NCBI RefSeq assembly: GCF_018449635.1
Contig: NZ_JAAVUV010000011.1
Location: 1-64,000, forward strand
From: Caballeronia sp. dw_276
GTDB lineage: Bacteria > Pseudomonadota > Gammaproteobacteria > Burkholderiales > Burkholderiaceae
DNA: 64,000 nucleotides
Reading direction: 5' to 3'
In this document: piece after piece, positions 28,764-37,759 of the stretch
Layout of the letters: the number at the start of each line of letters is the position of its first letter
Numbering within the stretch: the first letter of the stretch is position 1
Position numbers and translations under genes: made by a program
Notes under the pieces: model-generated
Seen by the model: only the letters and a program-made list of their open reading frames with translations
What the model was told of the DNA's origin: nothing
Databases searched by the model: none

Positions 28764-29192
28764 TTAGATCTCGAGCGCTTTAGGCTGTTGAGCCGTATGC
28801 GGATGCGTTGCGCCAGCGTAGACCTTGAGCTTCTTGATCATAGCGTAGCCGAGCGGACCTTTCGGCAACATGCCCTTAACGGCTTTCTCGAACGCGCGGC
28901 CCGGGAAGCGTTCTTGCATCTTGTTGAACGTCGTTTCGTAGATGCCGCCCGGATAGCCCGAGTGACGGTAGTACTTCTTGTCAGTACCCTTGTTGCCCGT
29001 GACGCGCAACTTGCTGGCGTTGATGATGACGATGAAATCGCCAGTGTCGACGTGCGGGGTGAACTCGGGTTTGTGCTTGCCGCGAAGTCGGGCGGCCACT
29101 TCACTGGCGACACGTCCGAGAACCTTATCCGTCGCGTCAATCACGTACCATTCACGCGTCACCTCATGGGCTTTTGCGGAAAACGTCTTCAT
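28764..29192 (-). CDS. rplM: 50S ribosomal protein L13
   Basis: A 142-residue L13 starting [20 protein letters not shown], with [18 protein letters not shown] and the signature YRHSGYPGG...MLPKGPLG. Start 29192 is set by homology. The frame is open for 33 more codons upstream to an ATG at 29291, only about 15 bases after the predicted transcription start; that part is leader, not L13. In E. coli this operon is repressed by L13 binding its leader. A strong promoter is at 29313-29342. Confidence 0.97.
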   Translation of the reverse strand: MKTFSAKAHEVTREWYVIDATDKVLGRVASEVAARLRGKHKPEFTPHVDTGDFIVIINASKLRVTGNKGTDKKYYRHSGYPGGIYETTFNKMQERFPGRAFEKAVKGMLPKGPLGYAMIKKLKVYAGATHPHTAQQPKALEI

Positions 29193-29312
29193 GATCGATC
29201 CAAAAAATAATTCTGCCCTGCTTTGTCCCGCTTGTATGTTCGTGCGCATCGAGGCGCGTGCGGGCTCTCCCTGGTTCTCGTCCGCGGGCATGGTGCGGAT
29301 AGAGAACTTTGA

Positions 29313-29342
29313 ATTATAAGGGAAATTTCAGCGCGAAGTCAA
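29313..29342 (-). promoter_or_regulatory. sigma-70 promoter of rplM-rpsI
   Basis: On the minus strand TTGACT (29337-29342) and TATAAT (29313-29318) are 18 bases apart. The -10 is a perfect consensus. Predicted start is near 29306, giving a leader of about 114 bases. Confidence 0.85.
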
Positions 29343-29452
29343 AACAAGCGAAGACACACGCTGAAATGACATTTGGGGGAACCAAATTGCTGCAAATTTC
29401 GGCACGTTGTTCACCGTCTCGGCAACAGCGTCGTGCTTCGGGAAACAGGGGC

Positions 29453-29512
29453 GAAAAAAAGCCCGGGCCTTGGGCTCGGGCTGAATCCACCTAGGAGGAG
29501 GTGGAGGAGACA
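29453..29512 (-). ncRNA. candidate small RNA with anti-Shine-Dalgarno hairpin loop
   Basis: A minus-strand unit of about 60 nt. It has a sigma-70-like promoter (29519-29547), a first hairpin with a 7-bp perfect stem TCCACCT/AGGTGGA and loop CCTCCT (29486-29505), and a Rho-independent terminator AGCCCGAGCC-CAA-GGCCCGGGCT plus seven T (29453-29482). The 5' part also reads CTCC-TGTCTCC, so two C/U-rich anti-ribosome-site stretches are exposed. sRNAs with such CCUCCU loops are known in other proteobacteria, and I recall similar Burkholderia sRNAs, but the identity is not verified. No ORF fits. It lies between rplM and the OsmC gene. Confidence 0.7.
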
Positions 29513-29518
29513 GGAGCA

Positions 29519-29547
29519 AGTATATGAACTGGGTTTGTGCAAAGCAA
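29519..29547 (-). promoter_or_regulatory. promoter of the candidate sRNA
   Basis: Minus-strand TTGCTT (29542-29547), a 17-base spacer and TATACT (29519-29524). Start predicted near 29512. Confidence 0.7.
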
Positions 29548-29843
29548 GTAAATTTACATCGTGGGATTGAATTTCATAATGCAAAACAGTGAAATAAACC
29601 GTATTTCTCAGAAATATCGTTTGAAATCAATATTTTGAAGCAATAAGCCCGCAATCCGATGTTGCAGATTCCCAGTTATACACCCTTTTCGCGATAGGGA
29701 AATTCCCGATTTACCACCCTCATCGCGCTGCAACACCGCTATTGAAAAACGGTAATGGAAACGCCAGCTATGATTCCAGCAATAAGCTTAAACGCTACAA
29801 TCGGCGGGAATAGACAAGTGCCGGACGGCACCGGAGTTTTCTC
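29548..29843. other. AT-rich region upstream of the OsmC-like gene
   Basis: About 300 bp with no gene. It includes a TACAAT element at 29796-29801 that may be the -10 of the downstream gene, and a small GGGAAATTCCC palindrome near 29697. Neither is strong. Confidence 0.4.
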
Positions 29844-30266
29844 ATGGAATGCAAAGTTAGCTGGATGGGACAAGACGGAATGGCGTTCGCCGCAGAAACG
29901 GGCAGCGGCCATCTGGTCACCATGGATGGCGCGCCGGAGGGCGGCGGACGCAACTTATCCCCGCGTCCAATGGAAATGGTCCTTCTGGGAACGGGCGGCT
30001 GCACGGCGTACGACGTCGTGATGATCCTGAAGAAAAGCCGTCAGGAAGTCGTCGGTTGCTCAGTGACGCTCAAAGCCGAACGCGCGAGCGAAGATCCGAA
30101 GGTTTTCACGAAGATCCACTTTCACTTTACGGTGACGGGCAAGAACCTGAATCCGGCGACCGTCGAACGCGCAATTACGCTTTCGCACGACAAGTATTGC
30201 TCGGCGTCGATCATGCTCGCGAAGACGGCCGAACTCACGCATTCGTTCGATATCGTTCCAAGCTGA
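29844..30266 (+). CDS. OsmC/Ohr family protein (YhfA-like)
   Basis: A 140-residue OsmC-fold protein. It has the RNLSPRPMEMVLLGTGGCTAYDVVMIL helix with one of the two family cysteines (in GGCTAYD), and the second cysteine in HDKYCSASIMLAKTA. Two cysteines in these places make a peroxidase-type active site plausible. It resembles E. coli YhfA, a member without a settled function. A terminator follows 28 bases later. Confidence 0.88.
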   Translation: MECKVSWMGQDGMAFAAETGSGHLVTMDGAPEGGGRNLSPRPMEMVLLGTGGCTAYDVVMILKKSRQEVVGCSVTLKAERASEDPKVFTKIHFHFTVTGKNLNPATVERAITLSHDKYCSASIMLAKTAELTHSFDIVPS

Positions 30267-30294
30267 AAGCGCGTATCGAAGAAAAAGGATGAAA

Positions 30295-30323
30295 AAAGCC
30301 GGCGTCACCCTGACGCCGGCTTT
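30295..30323 (+). terminator. terminator after the OsmC-like gene
   Basis: AAAGCCGGCGTCA-CCC-TGACGCCGGCTTT is a perfect 13-bp hairpin followed by CTTTTT. It also lies just beyond the 3' end of RNase P RNA on the other strand. Confidence 0.88.
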
Positions 30324-30337
30324 CTTTTTGAAGAGTC

Positions 30338-30753
<416 letters not shown>

Positions 30754-30761
30754 CGGGTCGA

Positions 30762-30770
30762 ATTTTAACA
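30762..30770 (-). promoter_or_regulatory. extended -10 promoter element of rnpB
   Basis: Minus-strand TGTTAAAAT (TG-N-TAAAAT) lies directly before the RNase P RNA 5' end. I see no convincing -35, which fits an extended -10 promoter. Confidence 0.55.
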
Positions 30771-30796
30771 TGCGCCGGACTGGCTGATGCCGTAGA

Positions 30797-31663
30797 TCAA
30801 GGCCCGTTCCGACGACGGCCGGGACGGAAAACCTGCGGGTCATCGTAGAAAGAATGCGCTTCGTTTTCCGGCCACCAGCCCGGGACGCCCAGCACGGGGA
30901 GCGGCGTGAAGCATCGGCTGGAAATGGGTTCGGAATCGAGGCGGCAGGATACTTCGCGATCGAGAATCGCGCGGCGTTCGGTATCGGCGGCGAGGAAATA
31001 CGTCGGCTCGACTTCCACGATCCACGCGTGTCCCGTGCACGCCTTGTATGGCGCGATCAGCTTTTCGAGCAACGCGTGGCCAAAAATCCGCGCTTCGCAA
31101 GCCGTCCCCCACGCCGCCCGATGCTCGATAAACACCGCGCGCCAATCAAAAGCCCGAAGCGCCGCCGCGAGCGACGGGTCGGCGCAGGCAAACAGGATGG
31201 CGTTTTCATCGAACAGCGTGAGGGCATCGCGCGTGGCGCCGCGGCTCGAGCCGATACCGAGCGAATCGATTTCCGCCGCCTGGCGCGCGTTGAGGGCCGC
31301 CTTGATGCGCGGATACTGAAACCACATCGCGCCGTTGAAGAAATCGTGGAGGTTATGGCGCGTCGGCACGCATCCGGTTGCGGCAATGTGCCCTTCATAG
31401 GACGTGCCCGCCGGCAGATCATCTTGCGCGATAAATGCCAGCGGCTTGCCGCGCCCGGTCACCCGCGGTTCGGTGTGTGCATCGGCGTTCAGAGTGGAGA
31501 GGTATGCCGGATAACTATCGAGCGCTGCTTGCTGCCAGCGTGCGCCGCGCTCAGCCAAAGGCGCAAGCCAGGCACGCGACCAGTCGATATCCGCAAAGTC
31601 CGCCAGTGCGCGGGCATCGGACAATTTCGCCGGTCGCCGAGTGTTTCGAGCCGGATCAGACAT
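30797..31663 (-). CDS. DUF3025 domain-containing protein
   Basis: A 288-residue soluble protein of unknown function. It matches the DUF3025 pattern as I recall it: a Trp-rich N-terminus (DIDWSRAWLAPLAERGARWQ), then the conserved central block CVPTRHNLHDFFNGAMWFQYPRIKAALNARQA, then a C-terminal block ending PVLGVPGWWPENE. No catalytic motif is obvious; the conserved His, Asn and Asp in HNLHDFFN could form a site. It lies 15 bases downstream of pyrC on the same strand, and rnpB follows. Confidence 0.8.
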   Translation of the reverse strand: MSDPARNTRRPAKLSDARALADFADIDWSRAWLAPLAERGARWQQAALDSYPAYLSTLNADAHTEPRVTGRGKPLAFIAQDDLPAGTSYEGHIAATGCVPTRHNLHDFFNGAMWFQYPRIKAALNARQAAEIDSLGIGSSRGATRDALTLFDENAILFACADPSLAAALRAFDWRAVFIEHRAAWGTACEARIFGHALLEKLIAPYKACTGHAWIVEVEPTYFLAADTERRAILDREVSCRLDSEPISSRCFTPLPVLGVPGWWPENEAHSFYDDPQVFRPGRRRNGP

Positions 31664-31678
31664 GCAACCCGACGCGGC

Positions 31679-32749
31679 TTAAACCAGCCGCCAGCCGATT
31701 GATTCACCACCGCCGAGCGGGACGATCTCATTATCGCCGGCCATGAATTCAGCCGGCAGCGTCCACTCCTCGCGACGCAGCGTGACCTGCTCGGAAGCGC
31801 GCGGCAAGCCGTAGAAATCCGCGCCGTGGAAACTCGCGAAACCTTCGAGCTTGTCGAGCGCACCGGCTTGATCGAAGGCCTGGGTGTAGAGCTCGAGCGC
31901 GTGCAGCGCCGTATAACAGCCGGCGCAACCGCAAGCATGCTCCTTCAAGCCCTTCGCGTGCGGCGCGCTGTCCGTGCCGAGGAAAAACCGCGGATTCCCC
32001 GATGTCGCCGCCGCCAGCAACGCCACGCGATGCGTCTCGCGCTTCAACACCGGCAAGCAGTAATAATGCGGCCGAATCCCGCCGACAAACAACGCATTGC
32101 GGTTGTACAGCAGATGATGCGCGGTCAGCGTGGCGCCGGTCGGGCCGTCGGCGTCGCGGACATAGTCGGCGGCATCCTTGGTCGTGATGTGCTCGAACAC
32201 GACTTTCAGCGCCGGAAAATCGCGCCGCAAAGGCGTCATGACCCGATCGATAAAAACCTTCTCCCGATCGAACATATCGATGGCCGGGTCTGTCACCTCA
32301 CCATGCACGAGCAGCGGCAAGTCATGCTCCTGCATCGCTTCCAGCGTTTTTGCACACTTCGCGATGCTCGTCACGCCGGCATCGGAATTGGTCGTCGCGC
32401 CCGCCGGATAAAGCTTTACGCCATGCACGAAGCCGCTTTCACGCGCGCGGCGGATTTCGTCGGGCGGGGTGTTGTCGGTGAGATAAAGGGTCATCAGCGG
32501 TTCGAACTTCGCGCCCGGACCGTCCTTCGGCAATGCCGCCAGGATCCGCCCGCGATACGCCGCCGCCATTTCGGTCGTCGTCACCGGCGGCCGCAGGTTC
32601 GGCATGATGATCGCGCGGCCGAACTGGCGTGCGGTATGCGGCAAAACGGCGGCGAGCACGGCGCCGTCGCGCACGTGCAGGTGCCAGTCGTCGGGACGGG
32701 CAAGGGTGACGGAATCAACGGAAACTGCGGACGAAGAAGAAGCGGACAT
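31679..32749 (-). CDS. pyrC: dihydroorotase (class II, PyrC)
   Basis: A 356-residue zinc amidohydrolase of pyrimidine synthesis. Metal and substrate motifs in order: DDWHLHVRDG, MPNLRPPVTT, KLYPAGATTNSDAGV with the carboxylated lysine, LLVHGEVTD, VFEHITTKDA and FFLGTDSAPHAK. The start at 32749 is chosen by comparison with the family; the frame is open upstream without homology. Convergence with nothing; it is divergent from the amidotransferase gene. Confidence 0.95.
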   Translation of the reverse strand: MSASSSSAVSVDSVTLARPDDWHLHVRDGAVLAAVLPHTARQFGRAIIMPNLRPPVTTTEMAAAYRGRILAALPKDGPGAKFEPLMTLYLTDNTPPDEIRRARESGFVHGVKLYPAGATTNSDAGVTSIAKCAKTLEAMQEHDLPLLVHGEVTDPAIDMFDREKVFIDRVMTPLRRDFPALKVVFEHITTKDAADYVRDADGPTGATLTAHHLLYNRNALFVGGIRPHYYCLPVLKRETHRVALLAAATSGNPRFFLGTDSAPHAKGLKEHACGCAGCYTALHALELYTQAFDQAGALDKLEGFASFHGADFYGLPRASEQVTLRREEWTLPAEFMAGDNEIVPLGGGESIGWRLV

Positions 32750-32932
32750 GGGCGTGGTGACGATGAGAATATTCAGGATAGGCCGGGGGCAAGACAGACC
32801 TTCATTTTCCAGCCGCCCAAACCGGTAACTTTGCCTCGCCGCCAGCGCCCGCACCGTGGAAATTCAACAACGATGCCGCCCGCGGCCCGACGACGCGATT
32901 TTTTGGCGGTTTCGTCGGTGCTATGCTTTGGT

Positions 32933-32952
32933 TACCCGTATTGTAACGGGTA
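32933..32952. promoter_or_regulatory. perfect dyad upstream of the class II amidotransferase gene
   Basis: TACCCGT-ATTGTA-ACGGGTA is a 7+7 dyad ending 30 bases before the start codon at 32983. It is suited to be an operator or to overlap a promoter -10. The regulator is unknown. Confidence 0.45.
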
Positions 32953-32982
32953 GCTCCATTCACCCCGTCTGCAGCCCCAGCA

Positions 32983-33885
32983 ATGTGCCAACTTCTCGGA
33001 ATGAACTGCGCGGAACCCACGGACGTGACTTTCTCGTTCACCGGTTTCGCGGCGCGTGGCGGCGTGACCGACCATCACGCGGATGGCTGGGGCATTGCGT
33101 TCTTCGAAGACAAAGCGTGCCGGCTCTTCATCGATCATCAATCGTCGGCCAGTTCACCGCTCGCCGAGATGGTGAAACGTTATCCGATCAAGTCCAAGAA
33201 CACGATTGCGCATATTCGCAAGGCTACGCAGGGGCATATCCTGCTGGAAAATTGCCATCCGTTCATGCGCGAACTGTGGGGCCGGCACTGGATTTTCGCG
33301 CACAACGGCGACCTGAAGGATTACAAGCCTTGCCTGAACGGCCAATATCAGCCGGTCGGCACAACGGACAGCGAACTCGCGTTCTGCGCGTTGCTGCAAG
33401 GTCTGAGGCGCGAATTTCCCAGTAGCCAGCCGCCGCTCGATGAACTTTTCGCCGCACTTGAAAAGCTCACGCGCGAAATAACGCAATTCGGTGTATTCAA
33501 CTTCCTGATGTCGAATGGCCAGGCGCTGTTCTCGCATTGTTCGACGCATCTGTACTATCTGGTACGAAGCTGGCCGTTCTCGACCGCGCATTTGATCGAT
33601 GCCGACATGTCGATCGATTTTGCGAAATACACCACGCCCGAAGATCGCGTGGCAGTGATCGCAACCTCGCCACTCACCGACGATGAAATCTGGACCCGCT
33701 TCGAGCCGGGCGACCTGGCGCTGTTCCAGCACGGCGCGCTGCTGAAAACGGTCAACGTACCGGTTCCGGCGGATGTCGCGGAGAAAGCGCGCGAGCCCTT
33801 GTGCAAGGTTTGCGTTGAATCGGTGCTGCGCGCGGATACTATCGAAACAACCGCCGACGTGGAGACCGAACTCGGCATTGAATAG
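32983..33885 (+). CDS. class II glutamine amidotransferase (YafJ-like)
   Basis: A 300-residue Ntn-type amidotransferase with catalytic Cys2 exposed after Met removal (MCQLLGMNC). It has GGVTDHHADGWGIAFFED, NTIAHIRKATQG, the NCHPFMRELWGRHWIFAHNGDL block and GTTDSELAFCALL. No synthase domain follows, so it is a stand-alone amidotransferase-fold protein like E. coli YafJ. The natural substrate is unknown. Confidence 0.88.
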   Translation: MCQLLGMNCAEPTDVTFSFTGFAARGGVTDHHADGWGIAFFEDKACRLFIDHQSSASSPLAEMVKRYPIKSKNTIAHIRKATQGHILLENCHPFMRELWGRHWIFAHNGDLKDYKPCLNGQYQPVGTTDSELAFCALLQGLRREFPSSQPPLDELFAALEKLTREITQFGVFNFLMSNGQALFSHCSTHLYYLVRSWPFSTAHLIDADMSIDFAKYTTPEDRVAVIATSPLTDDEIWTRFEPGDLALFQHGALLKTVNVPVPADVAEKAREPLCKVCVESVLRADTIETTADVETELGIE

Positions 33886-33945
33886 CACTACACTTTGAAG
33901 ATCACCTGAACTCACGCTCGTTCCACCCATCCGGGAGCACATGCC

Positions 33946-34293
33946 ATGTCAGGAAAGTTCGTCATCGATAAAGCCCGCAACGGCCAGTTCTATTTCAATC
34001 TTCGCGCCGGCAACGGCGAACCCATTCTCAAAAGCGAAATGTATGTGACGCGGGCTTCCGCGGAACATGGCATTGCATCGGTGAAAACCAATGCGCTGCT
34101 CGACGAACGCTACGAGCGCAAGACCGATAAAAGCGGCGCGCCCTACTTCAATCTGAAGGCGGGGAATCACGAGATCATCGGCGTGAGCGAAGCGTATAGC
34201 AGCACGTCGGCGCGCGATGCAGGTATTGAATCCGTGAAGAAAAACGCTCCGGATGCGGTAACGCAGGACAACACAAAAGCGCACGACGAATGA
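33946..34293 (+). CDS. YegP family protein with two DUF1508 repeats
   Basis: A 115-residue protein made of two tandem repeats: GQFYFNLRAGNGEPILKSEMYVTRASAEHGIASVKTNA and APYFNLKAGNHEIIGVSEAYSSTSARDAGIESVKKNA. Both show the NLxAGN...G(I/V)xSVKxNA pattern of the YegP/DUF1508 fold. Function is not established. The gene stands alone, follows the amidotransferase by 60 bases and ends at a terminator. Confidence 0.9.
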   Translation: MSGKFVIDKARNGQFYFNLRAGNGEPILKSEMYVTRASAEHGIASVKTNALLDERYERKTDKSGAPYFNLKAGNHEIIGVSEAYSSTSARDAGIESVKKNAPDAVTQDNTKAHDE

Positions 34294-34294
34294 T

Positions 34295-34329
34295 AAAGGC
34301 CGTTCCAACGCGAGTTGAAACGGCCTTTT
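34295..34329. terminator. terminator between yegP-like gene and gltL
   Basis: AAAGGCCGTT and AACGGCCTTT flank a 14-base loop and are followed by TTTTTGC on the plus strand. It may also serve the convergent glt operon. Confidence 0.82.
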
Positions 34330-34374
34330 TGCATGAAGCGCCCGGAGCCTGAACGAAGCCCGGGCACGAACACT

Positions 34375-35100
34375 TCAGTGCAGGATCTTCGCCAAAAAGT
34401 CCTTGGCCCGATCCGATTTCGGATTGTCGAAGAACGCTTCCTTCTTGTCGTCTTCGACAATCAAGCCGCGATCCATGAAGATCACCCGGTGCGCGACTTT
34501 CTTCGCGAAGCCCATTTCGTGCGTCACGCACATCATGGTCATGCCTTCTTGCGCGAGTTCGACCATCACGTCGAGCACTTCGTTGATCATTTCCGGGTCG
34601 AGCGCGGACGTGGGTTCATCGAAGAGCATGGCAATCGGATCCATCGATAACGCCCGAGCAATCGCCACACGTTGTTGTTGACCGCCGGACAACTGGCCGG
34701 GGAATTTATCTGCTTGAGCGGAAAGACCCACACGATCCAGCAGCTTCAACCCCTTCGCCGTGGCTTCATCTTTCGAACGCCCCAGTACCTTGATCTGCGC
34801 GAGCGTCAGGTTCTGCACAATCGATAAATGTGGAAACAGCTCGAAGTGCTGGAACACCATCCCGACCTTCGCGCGCAGCTTCGACAGGTTCGTCTTCTTG
34901 TCGCCGAGCGATTGACCGTTGATGGTGATCTCGCCTTTCTGGAACGGCTCGAGTCCGTTCACTGTCTTGATCAGCGTCGATTTACCCGAACCTGAAGGCC
35001 CGCAGACCACGACCACTTCGCCCTTTTTGACTTCCGTCGTGCAATCAGTGAGCACTTGAAACGGGCCATACCACTTCGAAACATTCTTGAGTGAGATCAT
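34375..35100 (-). CDS. gltL: glutamate/aspartate ABC transporter, ATP-binding subunit
   Basis: A 241-residue polar amino-acid ATPase. Walker [10 protein letters not shown] is near residue 33, the Q-loop [13 protein letters not shown] near 85, the signature [15 protein letters not shown] near 135, Walker [16 protein letters not shown], and the H-switch CVTHEMGF. The start at 35100 overlaps gltK by four bases. It is the last gene of gltI-gltJ-gltK-gltL. Confidence 0.94.
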   Translation of the reverse strand: MISLKNVSKWYGPFQVLTDCTTEVKKGEVVVVCGPSGSGKSTLIKTVNGLEPFQKGEITINGQSLGDKKTNLSKLRAKVGMVFQHFELFPHLSIVQNLTLAQIKVLGRSKDEATAKGLKLLDRVGLSAQADKFPGQLSGGQQQRVAIARALSMDPIAMLFDEPTSALDPEMINEVLDVMVELAQEGMTMMCVTHEMGFAKKVAHRVIFMDRGLIVEDDKKEAFFDNPKSDRAKDFLAKILH

Positions 35101-35774
35101 CGAGCGACCTTTTTCTGAAGACTTTTGACCAGACCGGATGCGGCCAGGCACACCACGAAATAACAGGCGCCGGCGAACAACACCATCTCGACGGTCGTCC
35201 CGTCGCGGTCACCCACGTTCGTTGCCGTGCGGAAAAAATCCGCGAGGCTGATCACGTACACAAGCGACGTGTCCTGGAACAACACGATGGCCTGCGTAAG
35301 CAGCAATGGCACCATCGCGCGAAACGCCTGCGGCAAGATGATGAGTTTCATCGACTGCATGTAGGTCATGCCGAGCGCGAACGCCGCGTTCACCTGACCG
35401 CGCGACACCGCCTGAATGCCCGCGCGAATGATTTCCGAATAATACGCAGCCTCGAAGAGCGAGAACGCGACCATTGCGGAGGCCAGACGAATATCGACTT
35501 CCGCCGACAAACCCAGCACATTCTGCAGGAATTGCGGCACGATCAAAAAGAACCACAGCAAGACCATGACGAGCGGGATCGAACGAAACAGCGTGACGTA
35601 GCCCTTCGCAAACCATACAAGCGGTTTCACGCCCGAAAGCCGCAGCAACGCGAGCACCGTTCCCCACAAGATCCCGAACACGAGCGCGAGCACCGTGATC
35701 TTGAACGTGATGATGGCGCCCGTCCAAAGCGTAGGCAGCGAACTGATGACGCCGCTCCAGTTGAATTGATGCAT
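35097..35774 (-). CDS. gltK: glutamate/aspartate ABC transporter, permease GltK
   Basis: A 225-residue HisM-type permease with about five helices and the ATPase-contact loop ([37 protein letters not shown]). It shares one base with the end of gltJ and overlaps gltL, so the subunits are translationally coupled. Confidence 0.93.
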   Translation of the reverse strand: MHQFNWSGVISSLPTLWTGAIITFKITVLALVFGILWGTVLALLRLSGVKPLVWFAKGYVTLFRSIPLVMVLLWFFLIVPQFLQNVLGLSAEVDIRLASAMVAFSLFEAAYYSEIIRAGIQAVSRGQVNAAFALGMTYMQSMKLIILPQAFRAMVPLLLTQAIVLFQDTSLVYVISLADFFRTATNVGDRDGTTVEMVLFAGACYFVVCLAASGLVKSLQKKVAR

Positions 35775-36514
35775 TACTTGCCTCCAATGTAGCCAGGCAA
35801 CCGGGTTTTCGCTTCCACCCAGCGCATCAGTTGCATGACGATCAGATTGATCAGCATGTAGGCAAGTGTCACGGCGATGAACGACTCGTAGGACTGCGCG
35901 GTGTAATCCACGAGTTGCCGCGCTTGCGCCGACAACTCAAGCAGACCAATGGTCGACGCGACCGCCGAGTTCTTGAACACGTTCAGGAACTCGGACGTGA
36001 GCGGCGGCACGATCATCCGGTACGCGACCGGCATCAGGATGTACCGGTACGTCTGCCATTCGGTGAAGCCCATTGCGAGGCCCGCGGCGCGCTGTCCGCG
36101 CGGCAACGTGGCGATGCCCGAGCGCACTTGCTCGCACACGCGAGCACCGGTGAACAGCCCGAGACAGACAATGGATGATGTATAGAACTGCACGTTGGGC
36201 GGCAGTTGCTTGAACCAGTTGCCAATGGATGGCGGCAGCAATTCGGGTATCACCAGATACCAGATGAAGAACTGCACGAGCAGCGGGATGTTGCGAAAGA
36301 TCGCGACATAAACGGTGCCGATAGCCGCGAGCTTGCGATTGGGCACCGTGCGCAGAATGCCGAAAAGCGAACCCACGATGAGCGCCACGACCCATGACGC
36401 AAGCGACACGGTGACGGTCACCCAGAAACCCGAAATCAGCCAGCCGAGATACGTGGTCGGCTCGCCAGTCGAGACGGGGCTTAAGAAAACGCCCCAGTTC
36501 CAGTGGTAGGACAT
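35774..36514 (-). CDS. gltJ: glutamate/aspartate ABC transporter, permease GltJ
   Basis: A 246-residue HisM-type permease. The N-terminal [34 protein letters not shown] is characteristic of GltJ, and the EAA loop reads [37 protein letters not shown]. It follows gltI after a 70-base gap that contains a stable hairpin. Confidence 0.93.
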   Translation of the reverse strand: MSYHWNWGVFLSPVSTGEPTTYLGWLISGFWVTVTVSLASWVVALIVGSLFGILRTVPNRKLAAIGTVYVAIFRNIPLLVQFFIWYLVIPELLPPSIGNWFKQLPPNVQFYTSSIVCLGLFTGARVCEQVRSGIATLPRGQRAAGLAMGFTEWQTYRYILMPVAYRMIVPPLTSEFLNVFKNSAVASTIGLLELSAQARQLVDYTAQSYESFIAVTLAYMLINLIVMQLMRWVEAKTRLPGYIGGK

Positions 36515-36531
36515 GAACTCCCTCCAAAAGA

Positions 36532-36560
36532 AAACGGAAGAAGCAGCGCTCCTTCCGTTT
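36532..36560 (-). promoter_or_regulatory. intercistronic hairpin between gltI and gltJ
   Basis: AAACGGAAG...CTTCCGTTT-type inverted arms on the minus strand are followed by CTTTTGG, a poor T-run. It could protect or partly terminate after gltI so that the binding protein outnumbers the permease. Confidence 0.6.
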
Positions 36561-36584
36561 CCATCAATCCAGACGAGATCGAGA

Positions 36585-37478
36585 TTAGTCGATGGCCTTG
36601 TCGTTCGGGCTCTTGAAAAGAGCCTTCATGTCATCGCTTTCCGGGAAGTTCAGGTTGAGGCCCTTCGGCGGAATCGGGCTTTCGAACCACTTCTTGTAGA
36701 TCTTGTCGCCTTCACCCGAGGTTTCGACCTTGGCGATGGCGTCGTCGACTACCTTCTTGAATTCCGGATCGTTCTTGCGCAGCATGCAGCCATACGCTTC
36801 ACGCGATTGCGGCGCACCGACGATCACGAAGTCCTGCGGATTGCTCGACTTCGCGCGTTCGCCGGCCAGCAACGCATCATCCATCATGAAGGCAACGGCG
36901 CGTCCCGTCGACAGCGTCAAAAACGAATCGCCGTGATCCTTGGCGCTGATGATGTTCATGCCCATGCTCTTGTCCTGGTTCATCTTGCGAAGCAGGCGCT
37001 CGGACGTGGTGCCGGCGGTCGTTACAACCGTCTTGCCCTTCAGGTCGGCAAAGTCCTTGATCCCCGAGTCCTTCTTGGTCATCAGGCGCGTGCTGATCAC
37101 GAAAATGGTGTTGGAGAACGCGACTTGTTGCTGACGTTCCAGGTTGTTCGTGGTCGAGCCGCACTCGAGGTCGATCTGGTTACCCGTCACGAGCAGCAGG
37201 CGGTTCTGCGACGTCACCGACTTCTGCTGGATCTTCAGGTTCGGCAGGTTGAGCTTTTCCTTGACGGCGTCGACCACCTTCAAGGCGAACTCATACGAAT
37301 AACCGATGACTTGTTGCTTGTCGTCGTAATACGAAAACGGAATCGACGATTCGCGGAAGCCCAGGTAGATATTTCCGGAATCCTTGATCTTCTTAAGCGT
37401 ATCGTTATTTTGGGCTTGCGCGCCTGAGGCAAAAACACCCAAGGCAGCGAGCAGCAGTGCGGCTTTTTTAAACTTCAT
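36585..37478 (-). CDS. gltI: glutamate/aspartate ABC transporter, periplasmic binding protein
   Basis: A 297-residue exported protein. The signal peptide is residues 1-22 (MKFKKAALLLAALGVFASGAQA). The family-3 solute-binding fold follows: DTLKKIKDSGNIYLGFRESSIPFSYYDDKQQVIGYSYEFA, then ECGSTTNNLERQQQVAFSNTIF, then FMMDDALLAGE. Start 37478 has GGAG upstream and begins the signal peptide. It heads the glt operon. Confidence 0.94.
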   Translation of the reverse strand: MKFKKAALLLAALGVFASGAQAQNNDTLKKIKDSGNIYLGFRESSIPFSYYDDKQQVIGYSYEFALKVVDAVKEKLNLPNLKIQQKSVTSQNRLLLVTGNQIDLECGSTTNNLERQQQVAFSNTIFVISTRLMTKKDSGIKDFADLKGKTVVTTAGTTSERLLRKMNQDKSMGMNIISAKDHGDSFLTLSTGRAVAFMMDDALLAGERAKSSNPQDFVIVGAPQSREAYGCMLRKNDPEFKKVVDDAIAKVETSGEGDKIYKKWFESPIPPKGLNLNFPESDDMKALFKSPNDKAID

Positions 37479-37654
37479 GGTTGTGATCTCCTTGAAAACC
37501 GGGGCAATTTTAGCAGGGTAATAAATTTGAAAGAATGAATGTTGTCCACACTTGATAATTTTGAGACACCTGCTGTACGCCTTGCGCAGCGCGCACTTTA
37601 GCGACTTTTCGGTCATTGCGCTTCGTCTCCTTTTGTTCTTTTACTTCTTACGCG

Positions 37655-37689
37655 AAAAGCCCGGAGAGTCGTTCAAGACGTCACCGGGC
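37655..37689 (-). terminator. probable terminator after glutamate dehydrogenase
   Basis: On the minus strand GCCCGG and CCGGGC flank a 19-base loop and are followed by TTTTCGCG. Weak but correctly placed, 71 bases beyond the gdhA stop and before the glt operon. Confidence 0.6.
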
Positions 37690-37759
37690 AGTTAATGCTT
37701 TTTCGCTTTATTGCGGCTTCATGAAAGTCTGTGCTCGCAAACGTTCGCAGCCATCAAAA

